NCBI GenBank assembly: GCA_018812885.1
Contig: JAHJCW010000198.1
Location: 1-13,679, forward strand
Direction: 5' to 3'
Length of the DNA stretch: 13,679 bases
DNA from: a bacterium
Lineage (GTDB): Bacteria > Fidelibacterota > Marinisomatia > Marinisomatales > JAHJCW01
Positions 8,029 through 13,679 of this stretch are shown here, in pieces. Each line of letters opens with the position of its first letter. Position 1 is the stretch's first letter. Below the pieces are notes generated by a model. It was not told the DNA's origin. It ran no database searches and saw only the letters and a program-made list of their open reading frames with translations. Both the position numbers and the translations under genes were made by a program.

Positions 8029-8949
8029 TCATTTCTTGCTAAGAACTAAAGCAATCTGAGAACCAACCTTTACATTATTCAGTGTAAGTGCAATATTTGT
8101 TTTCAAACTTTTGCCGGCAGTTAATTCTACTAAACGTTTTAATAAAAAGGGCGTAACCGCTTTACCGTGAATATTCTTATTATCACATTCCGCGAGTGCA
8201 ATATCAATGTATTTATCAATAACGTTCTTTGGAATCTCGTCTGATTCCGGAATAGGATTTGCTACTAAAATTGCAGAATGTAGGCCAATTTCTTTGTGTG
8301 CAACAAATAATCTCACAACCTCATCCGGAGTGTTGCAACTGAGTGTGAGCGGTATTCTCGAAGAACGCGAGTAAAATGCTGGGAATTCGTTTGTTTGATA
8401 TCCAACAACCGGAACAGCATTAGTTTCGAGATATTCAAAGGTTTTTGGGATATCTAAAATTGCTTTAACGCCTGCGGATACCACAATCATTGGCGTACGC
8501 GATAATTCAATTAAATCTTGCGAAATATCGAATGTGCTTTCTGCATTTCCATGAACTCCGCCAATTCCACCGGTAGCAAAAACGTCAATACCAGCTAAAT
8601 GTGCTAAATGCATGGTTGCTGAAACAGTGGTTGCGCCAGTTAGTTTTTGTGCAACAGCAAAAGCAATGTCCCGCACTGCAACTTTTTCAACATTTTCATT
8701 ATTTGCAAGCATTTCTAACTGTTTCTCATCAAGTCCGATATGAATTTTGCCGTCAATGATCGCAATTGTTGCGGGTGTTACGCCCTGTTTGCGGGCAAGT
8801 GCTTCGGCTTGCTTCGCAAATTCAATATTGTCAGGATACGGCATTCCATGCGCGATGATTGTTGATTCCAACGCAAGAACAGGCAACTTTTTGGATAGAG
8901 CAGTTTCAACTTCAGGATTTACTGAAAAATGTATATTTGAAGGATTCAT
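8029..8949 (-). CDS. psuG: Pseudouridine-5'-phosphate glycosidase
   Basis: PsuG cleaves the C-C glycosidic bond of pseudouridine 5'-phosphate to uracil and ribose 5-phosphate in the breakdown of pseudouridine from RNA. The 306-residue length is normal (312 in E. coli). Family blocks are ALESTIIAHGMPYP (E28, equivalent to E. coli E31), VFATGGIGGVHG, FDISQDL (D145, the metal-binding Asp149 equivalent) and VSAGVKAILDI with the Schiff-base lysine K162 (E. coli K166). YLETNAVPVVGYQT, ANPIPES and a TPFLLKR tail complete the pattern. I chose the ATG at 8949 because homologues align from there; a TTG at 8958 and GTG at 8952 are also in frame. The usual partner kinase psuK, which makes the substrate, is not next to it or elsewhere in the window. 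It converges with the gyrase operon and is divergent from the 103-residue gene. Confidence 0.93.
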   Translation of the reverse strand: MNPSNIHFSVNPEVETALSKKLPVLALESTIIAHGMPYPDNIEFAKQAEALARKQGVTPATIAIIDGKIHIGLDEKQLEMLANNENVEKVAVRDIAFAVAQKLTGATTVSATMHLAHLAGIDVFATGGIGGVHGNAESTFDISQDLIELSRTPMIVVSAGVKAILDIPKTFEYLETNAVPVVGYQTNEFPAFYSRSSRIPLTLSCNTPDEVVRLFVAHKEIGLHSAILVANPIPESDEIPKNVIDKYIDIALAECDNKNIHGKAVTPFLLKRLVELTAGKSLKTNIALTLNNVKVGSQIALVLSKK

Positions 8950-9030
8950 CACGCCCAAGTTTACTTAAAATTAGTAACCGAACTAAATACAAGGATTGTT
9001 AAATTTCCCGCCATTATATAAAATGAACTC
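8950..9030. promoter_or_regulatory. Divergent intergenic region, probable promoters for psuG and the 103-residue gene
   Basis: This 81-base AT-rich gap separates two outward-reading genes, so it should hold promoters for both. Rightward, a TTGTTA at 8996-9001 and a TATAAA at 9017-9022 lie 15 bases apart, shorter than the usual 17. If used, transcription would begin almost at the ATG (9031), giving a near-leaderless message. Leftward I see no convincing pair of boxes. The sites are guesses from composition. Confidence 0.3.
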
Positions 9031-9342
9031 ATGCATTATATCGAAAACAAAGAAATATTATTACTTGATCCTAAAGAATTTAGTTTATCACCACTAACAG
9101 TGATTGGAAAATATTCCTATAACCATCTGGTTTTAATCAAAGACCGTAAAAGCAGAATTATCATGAAAGACGGCAAACAAATTCTGGAACAAATTGAAAA
9201 AATCAAAAGTCGGGCACCAGAAACAGAAATAAACCTTGCAACAAATGCACCGGTCTGTGAAAAAACAACAAAATTATTAAATGAAAAAGGAATAACGATA
9301 TACTCTTTGGAAAATTACAAATGTCCCGAATTAAACAAATAA
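9031..9342 (+). CDS. Hypothetical protein, 103 residues
   Basis: I do not recognise this protein. It has an extended hydrophobic/beta-rich first half (KEILLLDPKEF, HLVLIKDRKSRIIM), then a charged helix-like stretch (KQILEQIEKIKS), a TEINLATNAPVCEKTTKLLNE segment and a GITIYSLE strand. This alternation of strands and helices would suit a small soluble alpha/beta domain. It has no signal peptide or membrane segment and two cysteines (75 and 98 by count). No Shine-Dalgarno precedes the ATG. Its end overlaps the MATE gene by 22 bases in another frame, so the two are probably co-transcribed. Coding potential is supported by the clean frame filling the gap between promoter region and MATE gene; function is unknown. 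Confidence 0.6.
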   Translation: MHYIENKEILLLDPKEFSLSPLTVIGKYSYNHLVLIKDRKSRIIMKDGKQILEQIEKIKSRAPETEINLATNAPVCEKTTKLLNEKGITIYSLENYKCPELNK

Positions 9343-10751
9343 TTTTTCATCGCAACAGGGAAATAGCGCACAAGATTATTCTGCTTGGATTGCCGGTAAT
9401 TGCTAGTAACCTAAGCCGTACATTCATGAATTTGGCTGACATGGCGATGGTTGGTCGGCTTGGTGCATCGGCCTTGGCGGCAACCGGCATGGGCGCAATG
9501 CTAACATGGATAGTTCTTAATTTCGGCATGAGTTTTCGTACGGCAACACAAACGGTAACCTCTCGCAGGTTAGGACAAAAAAGATACACTGAGTGCGGTA
9601 TTGCGTTGCGAAACGGACATATTTTAGCAGCGATTTTCGGCATACCGATATCATTGTTAGGGTATTTCTTTGCGGATAGACTTGTGCCGCTATTTTTAGA
9701 TGATCCGAAAGTTATTGCAATGTGCATAGATTATGCATCAATCGCATTTTTGAGTACCTTTTTCACCACGCTTGGTTTTGCATTCCAAGGTTTCTATACC
9801 GGGATTGAGCGCACGCGCATTCATATGAATGTATCAGTTATTGCTAATATTGTAAATGTATATTTGAATGCCGGTTTAATTTATGGGCGAGATGGAATTC
9901 AAGCGTCCCTTTCTTCGGTCGCGGGGCTTGATTTATCGTGGCTTGGCGCACTATGGTCATGGTACCCATTTCCTGCTATGGGTGTTAAGGGCGCTGCCCT
10001 GGCAACGCTGATTGCATCGCTGTGGATGGCAATCCACTATAGTTTATATTTACTTGCTCCGACGATACAAAAAAAATACAAAGTATTTTCTTTCCATTTA
10101 AGCAAAACGATGATGAAACGACAAGTCCTCTTGGCATTACCACAAGGCTCACAGGGGATGTTGGTGATCTTGGGTTATTCATTGTTTTATAAAATTCTTG
10201 CAATGATTGGAGTTGTAGAATTGGCTTCAACCGAAGTTGTATTCACGATATTACACACATCTTTCATGCCCGCCGCCGGCATCGGGCAGGCTTGTGCGAC
10301 ATTAGTCGGAAAATATCTTGGCGAAAAAGACCCAAATAAGGCCGAGATTAGCATAGTAGAAAGCATACGCTGGTCAATGATGATTATGGGTACGCTTGGA
10401 ATGTTATTTATAACAATTCCGCATTATATATTGCCGATATTTACCAACGACCCGAATGTTATTAGGATAGGTTCGATAGCATTGCGAATAGCAGGATTTG
10501 TACAATTTGCAGATGCGGTTGGAATGACCCTGTGGTTTTCACTCTCCGGTGCAGGGAATACGTTTTTCCCGGCAGCAGTAGAATCGGCTATAATATGGCT
10601 GTTCTTTTTACCATTTTCCTATATTACCGGAATCGTTTTGGGCTTAGGATTTATAGGTCCTTGGATTGGAATGGCAACCTATCTATTCCTTTTTGCGAGC
10701 ATTATGTTGTGGAAAATATTAAAAGGCGATTGGAAGGATATTGAAGTATAA
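9321..10751 (+). CDS. MATE family efflux transporter (NorM/DinF-like)
   Basis: MATE transporters are inner-membrane antiporters with about 12 transmembrane helices that export drugs or organic cations using Na+ or H+. The 476-residue protein shows the family's opening LGLPVIASNLSRTFMNLADM, then AMVGRLGASALAATGMG, a GFYTGIERTR loop, GVKGAALATLIA at the end of the first half, and the second-half repeat AGIGQACATLVGKYLGEKD. Hydrophobic stretches fill the rest to roughly twelve helices. The loop at residues 189-217, before PAMGVKG, contains an extra segment (GIQASLSSVAGLDLSWLGAL) longer than I expect for the family. The ATG at 9321 is 9 bases after GGAAAA and overlaps the upstream gene by 22 bases. 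The TAA stop lies inside the palindromic element at 10747-10890. Substrate cannot be told from sequence. Confidence 0.92.
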   Translation: MSRIKQIIFHRNREIAHKIILLGLPVIASNLSRTFMNLADMAMVGRLGASALAATGMGAMLTWIVLNFGMSFRTATQTVTSRRLGQKRYTECGIALRNGHILAAIFGIPISLLGYFFADRLVPLFLDDPKVIAMCIDYASIAFLSTFFTTLGFAFQGFYTGIERTRIHMNVSVIANIVNVYLNAGLIYGRDGIQASLSSVAGLDLSWLGALWSWYPFPAMGVKGAALATLIASLWMAIHYSLYLLAPTIQKKYKVFSFHLSKTMMKRQVLLALPQGSQGMLVILGYSLFYKILAMIGVVELASTEVVFTILHTSFMPAAGIGQACATLVGKYLGEKDPNKAEISIVESIRWSMMIMGTLGMLFITIPHYILPIFTNDPNVIRIGSIALRIAGFVQFADAVGMTLWFSLSGAGNTFFPAAVESAIIWLFFLPFSYITGIVLGLGFIGPWIGMATYLFLFASIMLWKILKGDWKDIEV

Positions 10752-10890
10752 CGGTTGGGTATATGGTTCGTTGGCGATTTCAAGGCACTTATTTATCAAG
10801 TTACAAGTTAATTTTTATAAAAGAACAGAAGTTTCATAAACCACTGTCCCGCCAATGAACTATATACCTTGTTTTGTGCTGGGCGTTTTA
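10747..10890. repeat. 144-bp imperfect palindromic element (MITE-like or attC-like)
   Basis: Two 19-base arms, 10758-10776 and 10850-10868, are reverse complements at 17 of 19 positions (GGTATATGGTTCGTTGGCG and CGCCAATGAACTATATACC). An outer pair, TATAACG at 10747-10753 and CGTTTTA at 10884-10890, matches at 6 of 7. The unequal distance between inner and outer pairs (4 bases left, 15 right) gives an asymmetric bulge, and a 73-base centre separates the arms. The layout, with paired outer and inner boxes around a variable centre, resembles both non-autonomous mobile repeats and integron attC recombination sites. The left edge (GTATAAC at 10745-10751) fits the attC core pattern RYYYAAC at six of seven positions, but the right edge does not give a good GTTRRRY. 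The MATE stop codon is inside the left outer box. No integrase or transposase is present. Confidence 0.65.
10797..10810. repeat. Tandem 7-bp repeat inside the palindromic element
   Basis: CAAGTTA occurs twice with no gap (10797-10803 and 10804-10810) in the centre of the palindromic element. It is too short to assign a role. Confidence 0.6.
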
Positions 10891-10955
10891 AATTTTTCAT
10901 TTTATTTAGTATTAATAGAATTATTTGAATTTGAATTTACTGTATCAATTTACTT

Positions 10956-11894
10956 TTATTGATGATGTTCATATATTTCTTCGTCACTGAATTTCAGGAA
11001 CCGGGCAGCATTATTATAGAAAATATCTCGTTTTTGCTCTTCTGTCAGGAAATCTGCAGATTCAATACCATCAATGGCTAAGCTGATTGCATCTGGCCAC
11101 TCCATCTGGTCGGATCCGAACATTAGTCGTTTTCCAAATCCCGCCCGGATCATATCCCGGAGATACTCATGGAATTCTTCCCGTGGGATGATCCAGTTGA
11201 TCACTGCCAGGTCAGCGTATACTTGCGGATACACAGACATAATTGCCTTTGTTTCTTCCAGGTACGGCCAGCCCCCGTGCATTAAGTACAGTTGCAGTCT
11301 TGGATAACGGATTAACACTTCTTCAAGATGAACCGGATTGCCATATGTTACACGGAATTCAGGACAACAGGTGTAAGGTGTACCTTCCGGCCCGATACCT
11401 GTATGAATTCCCACCGGGATATCCATTTCTTCAGCAAGATTTAAGTATGGTTCGAACAGCGAATCACTCAAAAGAAGTCCGGCATGTTGAGCTACCAGTT
11501 CTCCCAAGGCTCCAAGCCAGCCTGTAATAAGTTGCTGCCGCAATTGTTCCAGATTCGGCAGTGGTGTACCTTCATAGAAAAATACTCCCCCAATCAGGCG
11601 TTTTGGTTCTTCAGTCTTCCAGCGATACACAACCTCCGGCGGTCCGCTAATGACAGCTTTAACGATGTTGTAACGATTCATCTCTGAAAACATTGAGCGC
11701 ATAAGTTCCTCGTCACTTGATGCCCCGGAAAGCTTTCCTGTAACTGGATTCGGGATGTTTGATAAGCCCATGTTCTCAACGGGGTATGAGTGCATATGCA
11801 TATCAATTATTGGCAGTTTAGCATCTTGAGCTATTAAAGGGACATTAGACAGCAATGCGAAAAGAGTAAAGATGATTTTCATATTTATTTTCAT
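10956..11894 (-). CDS. Exported amidohydrolase-2 family metal-dependent hydrolase
   Basis: Amidohydrolase-2 (PF04909-type) proteins are metal-dependent TIM-barrel hydrolases or decarboxylases related to ACMSD. With the ATG at 11894 the protein has 312 residues. Residues 1-23 form a signal peptide: Lys-containing start, hydrophobic IIFTLFALLSNVPLIAQ, likely cut before DAKLP. The barrel begins with IIDMHMHSYP, the metal-binding H33-x-H35. H164 (GIHTG), H206 (LMHGGWPYLEE) and D262 (FGSDQMEWP) complete the usual metal and catalytic set, and NNAARFLKF is the typical family end. Other in-frame starts are 11912 and 11882 (ATG). An upstream extension to 11972 seems unlikely because it would bury the signal peptide. 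Reaction and substrate are unknown. Parts of this gene (around 11101-11160) have about 55% GC, higher than the neighbouring spacers. Confidence 0.85.
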   Translation of the reverse strand: MKINMKIIFTLFALLSNVPLIAQDAKLPIIDMHMHSYPVENMGLSNIPNPVTGKLSGASSDEELMRSMFSEMNRYNIVKAVISGPPEVVYRWKTEEPKRLIGGVFFYEGTPLPNLEQLRQQLITGWLGALGELVAQHAGLLLSDSLFEPYLNLAEEMDIPVGIHTGIGPEGTPYTCCPEFRVTYGNPVHLEEVLIRYPRLQLYLMHGGWPYLEETKAIMSVYPQVYADLAVINWIIPREEFHEYLRDMIRAGFGKRLMFGSDQMEWPDAISLAIDGIESADFLTEEQKRDIFYNNAARFLKFSDEEIYEHHQ

Positions 11895-12004
11895 TTTATC
11901 ATAATTGGTCATTACAAATAATTTGTTGCGATAAGTAATTGAATTTTCACAAATTGTTATAGCCTTGCACATAACATACTAATATACGCATTACGTGTAT
12001 TACG

Positions 12005-12034
12005 GATATATGTTTATTTATTGTTTCGTATATC
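12005..12034. repeat. Small inverted repeat in the spacer between the two minus-strand genes
   Basis: GATATATG (12005-12012) and CGTATATC (12027-12034) can pair over 8 bases including one G-T wobble, around a 14-base loop. It lies downstream of the oxidoreductase stop and upstream of the amidohydrolase start. A poly-T tail in the minus-strand sense is lacking, so it is not a convincing intrinsic terminator. It could be an operator or chance. The same spacer has ATTACG twice (11990-11995, 11999-12004). The rest of the 11895-12086 spacer holds no gene that I can see. Confidence 0.35.
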
Positions 12035-12086
12035 ACGGAAATAATCTCTTATTGTATAATAACTAAATAACCACATCAAACAATAC

Positions 12087-13646
12087 TTAGTTTGCACTAC
12101 TAATTTTCAACTCTGGCCCCCCCTGTTTAAGCAACTCCTTGGTTTTACAATTAAGGATAGTTGCTGCGGCGAGCAATCCGGTTCCTGTTACACCCGCCAC
12201 GCCATGCGATAGCGTACTTGCACCACATAAATAGAGATTTTTGATCTCTGTTTTTGTGTTAAATCCAAATGGACCGATTTGTTTAGTGATCTTATCAGTT
12301 CCGTAAATATTTCCATTGTGGGAGTTGATAAAGTGGGCATTGGTCAGCGGAGTTGCCATATTTTTAAATACTACGGAATCTTTAATGTCGGGAATGCGTT
12401 TTTCAAGATAGTCCAACATCCGTTCCATTATATCATTTTTTAAAGTATTATATTCTTTTGATCGTTCTCCCTGCGGTTCGTTTTCCCACTTTTTAAACGG
12501 CTCATAATTAGCAAAGCAGAAAGCTTCGATAGTATGAATGCCCTTTTTCATCTTGCTTGGGTCTTTGAGCGTTGTGATCGTCATAAACATCGCAGGCGGA
12601 CTATTATAAACAGCATAGTCAGTTTGACCGAGCGTATATATTTTGTCTAGATCGGAATGTTCATAAAACCAATAATTGCCGGAATCGTAGCCCATGCTTT
12701 TTAGATCGAAATCAACAGCCAAAAACAAACTTAGACACGAAGTGGAATAACGGACTTTGCTCAATTTTTTATTAAGTTGATTGCTTAAATGTTCTTTTCC
12801 GATTAATTTAATAAAAGTTGTTTCGGGGTCAGTGTTGCTAATGATATTTTTCGCAAAAAGCTTTTCGCCATCGTCGATCTCTACGCCAACAGCAGAATTG
12901 TTTTCGATAATAATTCTTTTGACGGGCGCGCTTAACCTGATTTCTCCGCCTGAACGTTTTAAGGCGCGGATAAATGCCCGGGGAAGTATATAGGCGCCAC
13001 CTTTCGGATAAAAACCACCATTGAAATAATGCCGCATAATACCGATTTGCACCAGTGCAGACACCCTAGACGGAGGTACACCGTGATCGCCGGCTTGACT
13101 TTTTAAAATTGCACGCAGGATGGGATCTTTAACATATTTATTTATTAAAGCACCGCCTGATTTCCACAACCATTTGATAGAACTTAGTTTATTTAGTGGA
13201 AATTTGCCGTGCGGTAAAGAGCTCATCAATGAACCTATATCGTCTATTTTTTGAAATAATTTTCTTATTCCACCCGCTTCGTCGGGGAATCGAGCTATTA
13301 ATCTCTCAATGTATTTTTCTTTGCCTTTTGGGATGTCAAATTGTTCATTACCAATGAAAATATGATCAAATCCATCAGAATTTAATACTAGAAATTTTAG
13401 GTCTTGCGAGACACCGAGACCGCGATATATTTGGTTGAGATATTCTCCGGGATTTAGCCCTCCGATATAATGTACCCCCGGGCTAAAACGGTAACCATCA
13501 AGGGTGAAAGATTGTGTCCATCCACCCGGCGCATAATGCTGTTCACAGACAAGAACTTTATGACCTGCTTGGGCTAAGGCAACTGCGGTGGTTAGTCCAC
13601 CTGCACCCGAACCAACAATTATAGAATCATATTTATTATCAGTCAT
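12087..13646 (-). CDS. FAD-dependent oxidoreductase, RetSat / carotenoid isomerase (CrtISO) type
   Basis: This 519-residue protein is in the phytoene desaturase-related flavoprotein family. The N terminus has the dinucleotide-binding GSGAGG (12-17) after YDSIIV, acidic E35 at the end of the second strand (LVCEQ) and APGGW (39-43). The HYIGG at 59-63 is typical of all-trans-retinol 13,14-reductase (RetSat) and CrtISO-like members rather than of classical CrtI. The C terminus has LYLCGAS (471-477) and GVAGVTGTGLLAA, the second FAD-contact block of the family. It probably reduces, saturates or isomerises a conjugated polyene or similar lipid, but the substrate cannot be read from sequence. No crtB, crtE or other carotenoid gene is in the window. 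The ATG follows AAAAGAGAATATT, a weak ribosome site. A run of seven G on the coding strand (around 12117-12123) lies near the C-terminal end. Confidence 0.88.
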   Translation of the reverse strand: MTDNKYDSIIVGSGAGGLTTAVALAQAGHKVLVCEQHYAPGGWTQSFTLDGYRFSPGVHYIGGLNPGEYLNQIYRGLGVSQDLKFLVLNSDGFDHIFIGNEQFDIPKGKEKYIERLIARFPDEAGGIRKLFQKIDDIGSLMSSLPHGKFPLNKLSSIKWLWKSGGALINKYVKDPILRAILKSQAGDHGVPPSRVSALVQIGIMRHYFNGGFYPKGGAYILPRAFIRALKRSGGEIRLSAPVKRIIIENNSAVGVEIDDGEKLFAKNIISNTDPETTFIKLIGKEHLSNQLNKKLSKVRYSTSCLSLFLAVDFDLKSMGYDSGNYWFYEHSDLDKIYTLGQTDYAVYNSPPAMFMTITTLKDPSKMKKGIHTIEAFCFANYEPFKKWENEPQGERSKEYNTLKNDIMERMLDYLEKRIPDIKDSVVFKNMATPLTNAHFINSHNGNIYGTDKITKQIGPFGFNTKTEIKNLYLCGASTLSHGVAGVTGTGLLAAATILNCKTKELLKQGGPELKISSAN

Positions 13647-13679
13647 AATATTCTCTTTTATATATTTGAAAAATTAGCA

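Noticed and set aside
10944..10963. ATCAAT...ATTGAT inverted repeat at the amidohydrolase stop as a terminator.
   Set aside because: Six mostly A-T pairs with no T-run downstream on the minus strand.
10956..11972. Full-length 338-residue amidohydrolase starting at 11972.
   Set aside because: The extra 26 residues precede a signal peptide and look non-coding.
12117..12123. Seven-G run (coding strand) in the oxidoreductase as a phase-variation site.
   Set aside because: It lies in the last dozen codons, so slippage would barely change the protein.

Overview
This window is the replication-gene end of a bacterial chromosome followed by a more mixed, accessory-looking stretch. It starts inside dnaN, so the replication origin and dnaA probably lie just upstream. 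The DNA is AT-rich: sampled lines run from about 27% GC in recF to about 50% in the conserved part of gyrB. Most starts lack a strong Shine-Dalgarno sequence, TTG and GTG starts occur, and one enzyme has a short signal peptide ending in Ala-Gln. The gene order dnaN-recF-dciA(DUF721)-gyrB-gyrA and this style suggest an FCB-group bacterium (Bacteroidota/Neomarinimicrobiota-like). That placement is inference, not proof.

Region 1 (2-7993, + strand) is a tightly packed operon: dnaN (5' part missing), recF, dciA, gyrB, gyrA, a YggS/PROSC PLP-homeostasis protein and a short protein resembling purine nucleoside phosphorylase. From recF onward the genes abut or overlap by 1-4 bases, which suggests translational coupling. 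The first five supply the sliding clamp, a recombination mediator, the probable helicase loader and both gyrase subunits. The last two look like metabolic genes reading through from the gyrase operon.

Region 2 (8029-10751) holds psuG (pseudouridine-5'-phosphate glycosidase, - strand), which converges on the operon. Transcribed divergently from psuG are an unrecognised 103-residue protein and an overlapping MATE-family multidrug/cation antiporter.

Region 3 (10747-10890) is a 144-bp imperfect palindromic element that overlaps the MATE stop codon. It looks like a dispersed mobile repeat (MITE-like or integron attC-like) and is the most noteworthy non-coding structure in the window.

Region 4 (10956-13646, - strand) carries a probably exported amidohydrolase-2 family hydrolase and a RetSat/CrtISO-type FAD-dependent oxidoreductase, separated by a small AT-rich spacer with inverted and direct repeats.

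I see no rRNA, tRNA, CRISPR array, transposase or integrase, and no gene-free stretch longer than about 300 bases. No clearly new multi-gene system is apparent. The best leads are the palindromic element and the shortened PNP-like protein.
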